DNA from: Clostridium_AW sp963515715
Lineage (GTDB): Bacteria; Bacillota; Clostridia; Clostridiales; Clostridiaceae
Direction: 5' to 3'
Length of the DNA: 64,000 bases
Assembly: GCF_963515715.1 (NCBI RefSeq)
Contig: NZ_CAUPZS010000019.1
Span: forward strand, 18,884-82,883
Translations under genes and position numbers: made by a program
Shown here: positions 1 through 8,065 of the stretch, one piece after another
Layout: every line of letters begins with the position of its first letter
How positions within the stretch are numbered: the stretch's first letter is position 1
Notes under the pieces: model-generated
Seen by the model: only the letters and a program-made list of their open reading frames with translations
Databases searched by the model: none
Told to the model about the DNA's origin: nothing

Positions 1-53
1 TTACATAAATAAAGTTATTAAAATAAACTTGGGTAAATAAAGGGGGAACTGCT

Positions 54-596
54 ATGCAAAATGGAGTAACAACAAAAACAAAGACTTATGAGATGGTTCA
101 AATTGCCTTAATGATAGCATTAACTTGCTTACTTACAATGTTCGTGAAAATACCAAGTAAAGTTGGGTATACTCATGCGGGGGATAGTATGATATTTTTA
201 GCTGCTATATTATTTGGCAAGAAAAAAGGAGCTTTTATAGGAGCTACAGGAATGGTTTTAGCTGATGTATTATCTGGGTATGCAATTTGGGCGCCATCCA
301 CACTAATAATTAAAGCGGTTATGGCGTATATAGCAGCATCCATAGCTTATAGAGGGGAATACAATGGGGAAAACTTTAAGAATAATTTAATTGCATTTAT
401 AATGGCGGGAGTTTGGATGATAGTGGGATATTATTTAGCAAATGTTGTGTTGACAAAGTATTTCTTTGTGCCAACAGCCACTATTAAAGAAAGCTTTATA
501 ATTGGATTAGTAGAAATACCTGGCTATATTGTGCAAGCTGTTGTAGGAATATTGATAGCGCTACCTTTAATAAAAAAGCTTAAAAAAATAGTATAA
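54..596 (+). CDS. ECF transporter S component, substrate unknown
   Basis: A 180-residue membrane protein with five or six hydrophobic segments. It carries the pattern of substrate-specific (S) subunits of energy-coupling factor vitamin importers of the DUF1393/ECF-ribofla type: a glycine-rich stretch THAGDSMIFLAAILFG near residue 41, then GATGMVLADVLSGY near 63. S subunits bind the vitamin and associate with a shared EcfAA'T module, which is not seen here. The start follows AAAGGGGGAACTGCT. No riboswitch is visible in the 53 bases upstream, so the ligand cannot be inferred. The family call is fairly safe and the substrate is open. Confidence 0.8.
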   Translation: MQNGVTTKTKTYEMVQIALMIALTCLLTMFVKIPSKVGYTHAGDSMIFLAAILFGKKKGAFIGATGMVLADVLSGYAIWAPSTLIIKAVMAYIAASIAYRGEYNGENFKNNLIAFIMAGVWMIVGYYLANVVLTKYFFVPTATIKESFIIGLVEIPGYIVQAVVGILIALPLIKKLKKIV

Positions 597-675
597 TTGG
601 CTATTGAATAATTTCTTATAAAGTTGTATAATTATATATAGAATTTCAATTTAAAAATTAATATGGTTCGGATGA

Positions 676-842
676 TGGTAGCAGGAGAGTGGCGAAAGCC
701 CACCGAAGATGCAAATCTTTCAGGTATCCCAGTTAGGGTGAGGACTGTTATCGGACGAAACTCTGGAGAGACTCTTTTAAGAGCACCGAAGGAGCAAATT
801 GGAGAAATCCAATGAAACTCTCAGGTAAAAGGACAGAGAATA
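676..842 (+). ncRNA. Tandem glycine riboswitch
   Basis: Two adjacent aptamer-like units are visible. The first runs from GGAGAGTGGCGAAAGCCCACC (685 on) to about 755. The second has CTCTGGAGAG, then GCACCGAAGGAGCAA near 783 and AACTCTCAGGTAAAAGGACAGAG at 816-838. The last string is the hallmark of the gcvT-type glycine aptamer. It sits directly ahead of an amino acid:Na+ symporter, a known target of this riboswitch class. Motif match and context agree. Confidence 0.93.
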
Positions 843-853
843 GATAGTTATCC

Positions 854-883
854 AGAGGTCTTCTATTTTTTTGAAGTACCTCT
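854..883 (+). promoter_or_regulatory. Expression-platform hairpin of the glycine riboswitch
   Basis: AGAGGTCTTC (854-863) pairs with GAAGTACCTCT (873-883), followed by an AT-rich tract. It lies between the second aptamer and the symporter start. It may be an intrinsic terminator that glycine binding prevents or promotes. The sign of control cannot be read from sequence alone. Confidence 0.55.
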
Positions 884-947
884 ATTTATTTGCGATGCTT
901 CTGTTCATCCACTGTCCTCAATAATCAAAATATTGGGAGGATGGAAA

Positions 948-2357
948 ATGGAAAATTTAATTCAAATCTTTAACAAAATCGATTCAATAGTATGGGGAGC
1001 ACCTTTACTAATTCTATTAGTAGGTACAGGTGTATATCTTACGCTTCGTTTGAAATGTATTCAAATCACAAAACTTCCTTTAGCATTTAAGTACATGTTT
1101 TCTAAAGAAGATGATGATAGTCAAGGCGAAGGTGATGTTACAAGTTTCCAAGCTTTGTGTACGGCACTAGCTGCCACAATAGGTACAGGAAATATAGTAG
1201 GTGTTGCAACTGCGGTAAAGGCTGGCGGACCAGGTGCTATATTTTGGATGTGGATAGCAGCATTTTTTGGTATGGCTACTAAATATGCGGAAGGGTTATT
1301 AGCAGTTAAATATAGAGTGACTGATAAAAATGGACAAATGGCCGGAGGTCCTATGTATTATATAGAAAGAGGGCTAGGAAATAAATTTTTGGCAAAAATG
1401 TTTGCTATATTTGGAATTGGAGTAGCTTTCTTTGGTATAGGTACTTTTGCTCAAATAAATGCTATTTCTGATTCATTAAAGGATTCTTATGGAGTTCCAG
1501 TAATTTTAACAGGAATTATAATTACAATATTAGTTGCTATGGTAACACTAGGTGGTATAAAGAATATTGCTAAGGTTGCAGAAAAAATAGTTCCTTTCAT
1601 GGCAGTTTTATATATAGTAGCATCATTAACTATATTAGGATTAAACGTTAAAGTTTTGCCAGAGGCTATAAAATTAATAATTGTCAGCGCTTTTACTCCT
1701 GCAGCTGCTATTGGGGGATTCTTAGGTGCAACAGTGAAAAATGCCATACAAAATGGTATAGCAAGAGGGGTATTTTCAAATGAGTCTGGACTAGGAAGTG
1801 CACCTATTGCGGCGGCAGCAGCAAAAACTAAATCCTGCGTAAGACAAGGACTTATATCTATGACAGGTACATTTGTTGATACTATAGTAATCTGTACTAT
1901 GACAGGTCTAACATTAGTATTAACTGGTGCGTGGAAAACAGATTTAGCAGGAGCGGCTATGACTAATTTGGCTTTTGTAAATGGAATATCCATACCCTAT
2001 GTTGGAAAATTTATAATCACAATAGGATTAATGTTCTTTGCTTTTACAACAATATTAGGCTGGAATTACTATGGTGAAAGATGTACAGAGTATTTATTTG
2101 GGGTAAAAGGTATAAAACCTTATAGATATATATTTATTTCTATTGTTGCTATAGGAGGATTATCTATATTAAAATTAGATTTAATATGGATTATAGCTGA
2201 TATAGTTAATGGTTTAATGGCAATTCCTAATCTTATAGCTCTTATAGGATTAAGTGGAGTAGTAGTTAGTGAAACAAAGAAATATTTCGATAAACTCTCT
2301 AGCAATGAAGAAAATGAAGAGTACGTGGAATTGAAAAAAGTAGCAGGTTCTAATTAA
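948..2357 (+). CDS. Na+:alanine/glycine symporter (AGCS family)
   Basis: About 469 residues with around eleven hydrophobic segments, the usual AGCS/AlsT length. Family signatures seen are ATIGTGNIVGVATAV near residue 83, GGPMYYIERGLG near 135 and FSNESGLGSAPIAAAAA near 280. It imports small amino acids (alanine or glycine) with sodium at the cytoplasmic membrane. The ATG at 948 is chosen because GGGAGG (935-940) sits at the right distance; an upstream TTG at 933 would place that site inside the gene. The glycine riboswitch upstream argues for glycine as ligand or regulator. A terminator follows. Confidence 0.92.
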   Translation: MENLIQIFNKIDSIVWGAPLLILLVGTGVYLTLRLKCIQITKLPLAFKYMFSKEDDDSQGEGDVTSFQALCTALAATIGTGNIVGVATAVKAGGPGAIFWMWIAAFFGMATKYAEGLLAVKYRVTDKNGQMAGGPMYYIERGLGNKFLAKMFAIFGIGVAFFGIGTFAQINAISDSLKDSYGVPVILTGIIITILVAMVTLGGIKNIAKVAEKIVPFMAVLYIVASLTILGLNVKVLPEAIKLIIVSAFTPAAAIGGFLGATVKNAIQNGIARGVFSNESGLGSAPIAAAAAKTKSCVRQGLISMTGTFVDTIVICTMTGLTLVLTGAWKTDLAGAAMTNLAFVNGISIPYVGKFIITIGLMFFAFTTILGWNYYGERCTEYLFGVKGIKPYRYIFISIVAIGGLSILKLDLIWIIADIVNGLMAIPNLIALIGLSGVVVSETKKYFDKLSSNEENEEYVELKKVAGSN

Positions 2358-2371
2358 TTTAGTTTTTTTTA

Positions 2372-2417
2372 AATAGCATTTACTAAAGATATTTCTAGCA
2401 GTAAATGCTATTTTTCT
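2372..2417 (+). terminator. Intrinsic terminator after the AGCS symporter
   Basis: AATAGCATTTACT (2372-2384) pairs perfectly with AGTAAATGCTATT (2400-2412), followed by TTTCTTTT. Confidence 0.9.
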
Positions 2418-2428
2418 TTTCTATAATA

Positions 2429-2558
2429 CACGAACGATGATAACTGTAGTGACAATACTATCTCCTTATATACGAATAATAATATAAAAATTGCATATAA
2501 TATATTGACTTTTTTCGAGGGGCATGGTAACATTCATATGTAATTATAATGATAATGT
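2429..2558. promoter_or_regulatory. Candidate PurR-type operators upstream of the purine permease
   Basis: Three copies of an ACGAA-centred motif are seen: CACGAACGATGAT at 2429 (+), TACGAATAATAAT at 2471 (+) and its inverse AATGATAATGTTCGTATT at about 2548 (read ACGAACATTATC on the minus strand). They resemble the Bacillus/Lactococcus PurBox (AWWWCCGAACWWT). No purine riboswitch consensus is present. The link to PurR is inferred. Confidence 0.4.
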
Positions 2559-2586
2559 TCGTATTTATTATTTAGGAGGTAACAAA

Positions 2587-4032
2587 ATGCAGCAGAAAAT
2601 AAAAGACAAAAGTAGTTCACCAGTAAAAACTTCTTTTTTAGACTCATATTTCAAACTATCAGAAAATAATACAAATGTGAAAACAGAAATAATAGCAGGT
2701 ATTACTACTTTTATTACTATGGCTTATATTATTTTCGTTAATCCAGGAATTTTAATGCAAGCTGGTATGAATGCGAAAGGACTTCTAGGAGCGGATGCCG
2801 TTAATGCGGGAATAAACGCGCTAAATGACCCAGTGGTAGCGTCAGTATTTGCAGCTACTTGTATTTCAGCGGCAATTGGTACGTTTATAATGGGATTATA
2901 TGCAAATGTTCCTTTTGCACAAGCGCCAGGAATGGGATTGAATGCATTCTTTACTTTTTCAGTTTGTTTAACTTTAGGGTATACTTGGCAACAAGCTTTA
3001 GCAGCAGTATTCATTTCAGGAATATTATTTATATTAATGACATTAACTTCAATTAGAGAAAAAATAGTAGATGCTATACCTCAAAACTTAAAATTGGCTA
3101 TATCTGGAGGTATAGGATTATTTATAGCTTTAATAGGTTTAAAAAGTGGTAACATAATTGTTTCAGACCCAGCTACTTTAGTGGCTTTTGGAGATTTTAC
3201 AAACCCTGGTACAGTATTAACATTAATAGGTATAGCAGTTACTGCGATATTAATGGCTAGGGGAGTTAAAGGTTCTATACTATTAGGTATTTTATTGACT
3301 ACAGTAGTAGGTGTGCCATTAGGTGTGACTAAATTAGTGCCTATGAGCCAATTAATTAGTGCACCACCATCACTAGCACCGACATTTTTTCAGTTAGATT
3401 TAAAAGGATTATTGAACGTTGGTGGCGTGGGAGTAGCTAGTGCATTATTAAATGTATTCATGGTTGTAATATCTTTTAGTTTAGTTGATATGTTTGACAC
3501 AATCGGAACATTAGTAGGAACAGCTCAAAAGGCCAATATGCTAGATGAAAAGGGTAAGATGAAGAATATGGATAAAGCTTTAATGGCAGATGCTGTTGCT
3601 ACTACTTGCGGTGCATTTCTTGGTACAAGCACTGTAACAACTTTTGTTGAATCTACAGCAGGAATTTCAGAAGGTGGTAGAACTGGTTTAACATCAGTAG
3701 TAACTGGATGTATGTTCTTACTTGCTATGTTCTTTACAGGATTAGTTGGAGTAGTTCCTGCAGAAGCTACAGCCCCAGCTTTGGTTATAGTTGGAGTGTT
3801 GATGATGGGTGCCGTTACAAAGATTAACTTTGATGACTTTACAGAAGCCTTACCAGCATTCTTTACAATTGCTATAATGCCATTTACTTACAGTATAGCA
3901 AATGGAATAGCAGCAGGTATAATATTCTATCCAATAGTAAAAGTGACTACAGGAAGAGCTAAAGAAGTTCATCCAGTTGTATATATACTTGCCGCTCTAT
4001 TTATATTAAGATTTACTATTTTGCCTAAATAA
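2587..4032 (+). CDS. NCS2 family purine permease (AzgA/PbuG-like)
   Basis: About 481 residues with a dozen hydrophobic segments. ITTFITMAYIIFVNPGIL near residue 38 and QAPGMGLNAFFTFSVCL near 112 are typical of the hypoxanthine/guanine permease branch of NCS2, and DMFDTIGTLVGTAQKA near 300 is its substrate-site helix. It should take up a nucleobase by proton symport. The start at 2587 follows TAGGAGGTAACAAA; the longer upstream reading frame lacks a ribosome site. PurBox-like motifs upstream fit purine control. Confidence 0.9.
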   Translation: MQQKIKDKSSSPVKTSFLDSYFKLSENNTNVKTEIIAGITTFITMAYIIFVNPGILMQAGMNAKGLLGADAVNAGINALNDPVVASVFAATCISAAIGTFIMGLYANVPFAQAPGMGLNAFFTFSVCLTLGYTWQQALAAVFISGILFILMTLTSIREKIVDAIPQNLKLAISGGIGLFIALIGLKSGNIIVSDPATLVAFGDFTNPGTVLTLIGIAVTAILMARGVKGSILLGILLTTVVGVPLGVTKLVPMSQLISAPPSLAPTFFQLDLKGLLNVGGVGVASALLNVFMVVISFSLVDMFDTIGTLVGTAQKANMLDEKGKMKNMDKALMADAVATTCGAFLGTSTVTTFVESTAGISEGGRTGLTSVVTGCMFLLAMFFTGLVGVVPAEATAPALVIVGVLMMGAVTKINFDDFTEALPAFFTIAIMPFTYSIANGIAAGIIFYPIVKVTTGRAKEVHPVVYILAALFILRFTILPK

Positions 4033-4056
4033 TATATATTAAATATAACCCCGAAA

Positions 4057-4094
4057 AGTAAAACCTCACAGGAGATTTCCTGTGAGGTTTTACT
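4057..4094. terminator. Bidirectional terminator between convergent genes
   Basis: A long inverted repeat, GTAAAACCTCACAGGA against TCCTGTGAGGTTTTAC, lies between the permease and the minus-strand iron-sulfur gene and would serve both directions. Confidence 0.85.
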
Positions 4095-4145
4095 TATAAG
4101 AGATTATATTTTAAATCACTTCCAAGGGAGGATAGGGGTTTTATA

Positions 4146-4883
4146 CTAAATTATATTTCCATCTGTTGAAATAGTTACTTCCCTGTAAGGTACTATTTCC
4201 CCTGATTTTAACATTGCATTTTTAACAGCGTTTACTATTCCACCACAGCAAGGTACTTCCATTCTAACTACAGTGATGCTTTTGATGGTGTTAAGTTTTA
4301 GGATTTCAGCTAATTTTTCTTCATAGTATTTATTATCATCAAGTTTAGGACATCCTATAACTGTGATGTGATCTTTTATAAAATCATTATGGAAATTAGC
4401 ATAGGCATATGCAGTACAATCTGCAGCCACTAAAAGATTAGCATCCTTTAAATAAGGTGCTCTTGTATTTATTAAATTCAATTGAACAGGCCACTGTCTT
4501 AATTGTGATTCACCCATTAAAGAAACCTCATCCTTTTTAGCCATAGTAGCTTTAGCTACTGGCTTTCTTTCGATTAATTTAGCTGCATGTCCAGGACATC
4601 CACAAGGTAGAGGTTTTTCGGCAGTTTTTTGTTCAATAGTCTTTTTCTCCTCAATCTTTTTTAAAACTAGTTCTTCGTTATATTCTTCTGCATCTCTTTC
4701 TATCATTAGTATAGCTCCTGTAGGGCATTCTGGTAAACAATCACCTAGTCCGTCACAGTATTCATCGCTAATCAGTCTAGCTTTTCCATTTACCATTTCT
4801 ATTGCTCCTTCATGGCAAGCATTCACACATAGACCACAGCCGTTACATTTTTCTTCTTCTATATGAATAATCTTTCTTATCAT
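4146..4883 (-). CDS. Iron-sulfur protein, FrdX-like ferredoxin
   Basis: About 245 residues. The N-terminus has a [4Fe-4S] motif CNGCGLCVNACHEGAI (residues 11-26) and a second, atypical one CDGLGDCLPECP (C-x5-C-x3-C) near 45. A Cys-rich linker CGCPGHAAK lies near 95, and the C-terminal domain contains GCPKLDD and PCCGGI. This architecture is known in clostridial ferredoxin-like proteins tied to the hybrid cluster protein regulon (FrdX), a suggested electron carrier in nitrosative-stress defence. The start at 4883 follows AGGAGGAATTGAA; an upstream extension would span that site. It is divergent from a Crp-family gene. The FrdX assignment is from memory of the family; no hcp gene is in the window. 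Confidence 0.72.
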   Translation of the reverse strand: MIRKIIHIEEEKCNGCGLCVNACHEGAIEMVNGKARLISDEYCDGLGDCLPECPTGAILMIERDAEEYNEELVLKKIEEKKTIEQKTAEKPLPCGCPGHAAKLIERKPVAKATMAKKDEVSLMGESQLRQWPVQLNLINTRAPYLKDANLLVAADCTAYAYANFHNDFIKDHITVIGCPKLDDNKYYEEKLAEILKLNTIKSITVVRMEVPCCGGIVNAVKNAMLKSGEIVPYREVTISTDGNII

Positions 4884-4952
4884 TTCAATTCCTCCTAAAA
4901 TAGTGTACATTGATTTTATATGTTTATTATAATAAAATCAATTATATAAAGC

Positions 4953-4968
4953 GGTAACAAAGGTTACC
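4953..4968. promoter_or_regulatory. Palindromic operator in the divergent intergenic region
   Basis: GGTAAC-AAAG-GTTACC is a perfect 6-4-6 palindrome lying between the ferredoxin gene and the Crp-type gene, 18 bases before the latter's start. Its size and symmetry suit a Crp/Fnr-family dimer, plausibly the neighbouring regulator acting on both promoters. Confidence 0.6.
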
Positions 4969-4985
4969 TTAAGGAGAGTTCGTAT

Positions 4986-5675
4986 ATGAAAATTAGTGAA
5001 GAGAAGATTATCATAGCTCTTAAGAGTTCCATCGTATTTAGGGAATTAGAGGAAAATGAAATAAAAAATATGTTGAGTTTTATAAACTATAAAATTGAAG
5101 AATATCATAAGGGAGAAACAGTAGCTATAGAAGAAGATGATTGTAATTCTTTAGGAATTGTTATACAGGGTAAAATAGAACCACAAAAGATATTTCCTTC
5201 AGGTAAAACTATTACAATAGATAGACTTGAAATGGGGAATACCTTTGGTGAGGCTATTGTTTTTTCAAATGTTCATAAATATCCAGCTACTATTATTTGT
5301 ATAGAAAAGGCTGCTGTAATGATGATTTCTAAAAATGAAATGTTAAAATTGTTTTCTCACAATAATATAGTATTAAATAATTTCATTGCAGTTTTGTCAA
5401 ATAAAATACTAATGCTAAATAGAAGAGTTAAAACCCTTTCTTATCAAAGTATAAGACAAAAAATATGTAGTTACTTATTATATATTTATCAGACTCAAAA
5501 GACAAAAGTAATAAAGTTGCCGATATCAAGAAAAGAAATGGCTGAATATCTTGGAATTCCTCGCCCATCCCTTTCAAGAGAAATGATAAATATGCAAGAT
5601 GAGGGCTTAATAGAGTTTGATAAGAATATTATTAAAATAGTAGACATTGAAGGTTTGGAGAATATATTGTCATAA
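4986..5675 (+). CDS. Crp/Fnr family transcriptional regulator (HcpR-like)
   Basis: A 229-residue protein with an N-terminal cyclic-nucleotide-binding beta-barrel (about residues 20-130, with GNTFGEAIVFSN near 80) and a C-terminal winged helix. Its recognition helix is SRKEMAEYLGIPRPSLSREM near 180. No Fnr-type N-terminal cysteine cluster is seen, so it is not a direct iron-sulfur oxygen sensor. Divergence from a FrdX-like gene across a perfect palindrome suggests an HcpR-type nitrosative or redox regulator. The start follows TTAAGGAGAGTTCGT. Confidence 0.8.
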   Translation: MKISEEKIIIALKSSIVFRELEENEIKNMLSFINYKIEEYHKGETVAIEEDDCNSLGIVIQGKIEPQKIFPSGKTITIDRLEMGNTFGEAIVFSNVHKYPATIICIEKAAVMMISKNEMLKLFSHNNIVLNNFIAVLSNKILMLNRRVKTLSYQSIRQKICSYLLYIYQTQKTKVIKLPISRKEMAEYLGIPRPSLSREMINMQDEGLIEFDKNIIKIVDIEGLENILS

Positions 5676-5704
5676 TAACCAAATTGTTATTTTACTAACT
5701 ATTA

Positions 5705-5733
5705 TTGACATTAAATTTTGAGAATGATATATT
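5705..5733 (+). promoter_or_regulatory. Promoter of the ABC importer/lyase/kinase operon
   Basis: TTGACA (5705-5710), 17 bases, then TATATT (5728-5733), about 95 bases before the binding-protein start. This is a good sigma-A type match. Confidence 0.65.
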
Positions 5734-5747
5734 TAATATGTAATTAG

Positions 5748-5802
5748 TTAATCGTATTAACAAATAAAATATTCTGAAAATTCAGAGAGGGTTAACGATT
5801 AA
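5748..5802. promoter_or_regulatory. Candidate operator for the ROK repressor
   Basis: TTAATCGTATTAAC (5748-5761) and GTTAACGATTAA (5791-5802) are inverted relatives of each other downstream of the promoter, with a smaller dyad CTGAAAATTCAG (5774-5785) between them. A repressor bound here would block transcription. The ROK gene at the operon's end is the natural candidate; this is inference. Confidence 0.4.
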
Positions 5803-5826
5803 ATTATTTTGGGGGTGTATTATTAA

Positions 5827-6909
5827 ATGAAAAAGTTCTCAAAAAGAAAAGGATTACAGCTAATTGCAACAGCATTGCTTGCTGCATTTGTTCTTGCAGG
5901 ATGTGGAAGTAAAGATACAGTTAACAAGGATGAAGCAAAACAACCAAAAGAAAAGCAAAATTTAGTTGTTTATACTGCGCGTGATAAGAATGTTGTAGAG
6001 TACTTAGTACCAAAATTTAGAGAAAAATATCCAGAATATGAAGTTCAAGTAAATACAATGGGGGCACAACAGATACTAGAAAGAGTTAGAGGAGAAAAAG
6101 AAAATGCACAAGCTGACTTTTGGTGGGGAGGTACACAAGCTTCCTTTGAGTTAGCTGCTAAAGAAGGGCTATTAAGTCCATATAAGCCAAGCTTTTCTGA
6201 TAAAATACCAGAGCTTTATAAAGATAAAGAAGATAGATGGTACGGAGAAATATTATTGCCAGAAGTTATAATGTATAACACAGAAGTTCTTAAAGAAGGA
6301 GACTTACCAAAGGATTGGGATGATTTATTAGATGCTAAATATAAAGACAAGATAATAATAAGAGGGGTTTTACCTTCAGGAACAATGAGAACAATATATA
6401 GTTCTTTAATTTACAAACAGGACCCTAAAGATCCAGCTAAAGGATATGAATGGTTAAAGAAATTAGATGCTAATACTAAGTTATATGCTCAAGATCCAAC
6501 AGCATTATACTTAAAACTTGCTAGACAAGAAGGAACAATATCACTATGGAACCTACAAGATATAATGATTCAAAAAGAACAGCATAATCAACCATTTGGA
6601 TATTTAATTCCTGAAAGTGGAATTCCAATTCTTGTAGATGCCGTTGGTATAGTTAAGGGATGCAAAAATGAAGAAGGTGCTAAGAAGTTTTATGAGTTCC
6701 TATTTGAAGAAAGTATAAAGCTTGAATTAGCAGAACAAATGTATCAAATACCAGTTCAAACTGGAATCGAAAAGGACAAGTTGCCATCTTGGTTAAAGAG
6801 CGTTGATTTAAAACCAATGACAATCGATTGGCAAGTAATTGCTGAAAAAGAGCAAGAGTGGATGAAACACTGGGATACAAATATCAAAGGACAATATAAT
6901 AAAAAATAA
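5827..6909 (+). CDS. Extracellular solute-binding lipoprotein of an iron-type ABC importer
   Basis: A 360-residue protein. The signal sequence ends in a lipobox, VLAGC, with the lipidated Cys near residue 26. The mature part starts LVVYTARDKNVVEYLVPKF, as in class II periplasmic binding proteins of the Fe(III)/2-aminoethylphosphonate/thiamine group. The pattern ADFWWGGTQASFE near 100 is common to this group. It should capture a ligand outside the membrane and hand it to the permease encoded two genes on. The iron-coordinating tyrosine pair of true FbpA proteins is not obvious, so the ligand may be an organic anion or metal chelate. First gene of the operon; start after GGGGGTGTATTATTAA. Confidence 0.82.
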   Translation: MKKFSKRKGLQLIATALLAAFVLAGCGSKDTVNKDEAKQPKEKQNLVVYTARDKNVVEYLVPKFREKYPEYEVQVNTMGAQQILERVRGEKENAQADFWWGGTQASFELAAKEGLLSPYKPSFSDKIPELYKDKEDRWYGEILLPEVIMYNTEVLKEGDLPKDWDDLLDAKYKDKIIIRGVLPSGTMRTIYSSLIYKQDPKDPAKGYEWLKKLDANTKLYAQDPTALYLKLARQEGTISLWNLQDIMIQKEQHNQPFGYLIPESGIPILVDAVGIVKGCKNEEGAKKFYEFLFEESIKLELAEQMYQIPVQTGIEKDKLPSWLKSVDLKPMTIDWQVIAEKEQEWMKHWDTNIKGQYNKK

Positions 6910-6911
6910 AA

Positions 6912-6938
6912 ATTATGCGGTGTTAATCACCGCATAAT
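6912..6938 (+). other. Intercistronic hairpin after the binding-protein gene
   Basis: ATTATGCGGTG (6912-6922) and CACCGCATAAT (6928-6938) form a perfect 11-bp stem with a 5-base loop and no following U-run. It probably stabilises or partly terminates the upstream message, giving more binding protein than transporter. Confidence 0.7.
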
Positions 6939-6962
6939 CTATATAGTAGGGAGGTTAATGAT

Positions 6963-8051
6963 TTGGAAAATGTTTTACTTAAAGATGTTAAAAAAGTTTT
7001 TAAAGATTTCGTAGCGGTAAACAATGTAAATATAGATATACAGCCAGGTGAATTTTTTACTTTTTTAGGGCCAAGTGGATGTGGCAAAACTACTACTTTA
7101 AGAATGATAGCAGGGTTCAGCTTTCCTACACAAGGTGAAATATACTTTGGAGATAGAAATGTAACTTATTTAGATCCCAATAAGCGAAATATTGGTATGG
7201 TGTTTCAAAACTATGCATTATTTCCTCATATGAGCGTGGCAGAAAATGTAGCCTTCGGTTTGAAGATAAGAAAGTTTTCTAAAAAAGAAATAGATTTTAA
7301 AGTTGAAAGTGCTTTAGAGAAGGTAAATCTACCGGGACTCGGCAAAAGGAAAATTAATGAGCTATCAGGAGGACAACAACAAAGAGTTGCTCTTGCAAGA
7401 GCTTTGGTTATAGAACCTGAAATACTTTTACTTGATGAGCCATTATCAAATTTGGATGCTAAGTTAAGGGAGGAGACGAGAAAGGAAATAAAAAAATTAC
7501 AACTTGATATGGGGATAACTACAATATATGTTACCCACGATCAAGGGGAAGCTATGGCGGTATCAGATAGGATAATGATAATGAAAAATGGAGAAATACA
7601 GCAAATTGCAACACCACTAGAAATATACAATACACCAAATAATTCATTTGTAGCTTCTTTTATAGGTGAAAACAATATCATTGAAGGTACCCTAGCGGAG
7701 ATAGAGGGTAAAGATGTAAAAATAAAAATTGGTGGTAACAATTCATTAATAGGAAACCTTCATAATAAAGGAGAAAATTTAAATCTAAAGGTTGGAGACA
7801 AGGTGAAATTTTGTGTAAGACCTGAAGGCATTAAAGATGCAACAGAAAAGGATTATGGATTTAATGTACTTACAGGTAAAGTGCAGCTGACAGAATATAC
7901 AGGTATGAATATACAATACATGGCTCAATTTGAAGAAGATTTATGGAAGATAATATTTATATCTACTGGACATTCAATAATCAACAGGGGAGAAGAGATT
8001 AAAATACATGTTCCAAAGGATAATATATTCTTTATTGAAAAGGTAAATTAA
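6963..8051 (+). CDS. ABC transporter ATP-binding protein, FbpC/PotA type
   Basis: A 362-residue ATPase. It has Walker A GPSGCGKTT near residue 38, Q-loop VFQNYALFPHM, signature LSGGQQQR near 133, Walker B LLLDEPLSNLDAKLREE near 155, H-loop THDQGEA, and a C-terminal TOBE-like domain from about 235. It powers import by the fused permease that follows. A TTG start at 6963 is used because GGGAGGTTAATGA precedes it and no ATG fits. The subfamily covers Fe(III), polyamine, thiamine and phosphonate importers. Confidence 0.88.
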   Translation: MENVLLKDVKKVFKDFVAVNNVNIDIQPGEFFTFLGPSGCGKTTTLRMIAGFSFPTQGEIYFGDRNVTYLDPNKRNIGMVFQNYALFPHMSVAENVAFGLKIRKFSKKEIDFKVESALEKVNLPGLGKRKINELSGGQQQRVALARALVIEPEILLLDEPLSNLDAKLREETRKEIKKLQLDMGITTIYVTHDQGEAMAVSDRIMIMKNGEIQQIATPLEIYNTPNNSFVASFIGENNIIEGTLAEIEGKDVKIKIGGNNSLIGNLHNKGENLNLKVGDKVKFCVRPEGIKDATEKDYGFNVLTGKVQLTEYTGMNIQYMAQFEEDLWKIIFISTGHSIINRGEEIKIHVPKDNIFFIEKVN

Positions 8052-8065
8052 AGGAGGGGTGAAAG

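Noticed and set aside
1487..1993. Long minus-strand frame inside the AGCS symporter gene.
   Set aside because: Antisense to a clearly conserved membrane protein; composition follows from the opposite strand's codons.
2418..2586. Purine riboswitch before the NCS2 permease.
   Set aside because: The conserved junction and loop sequences of purine aptamers are absent.
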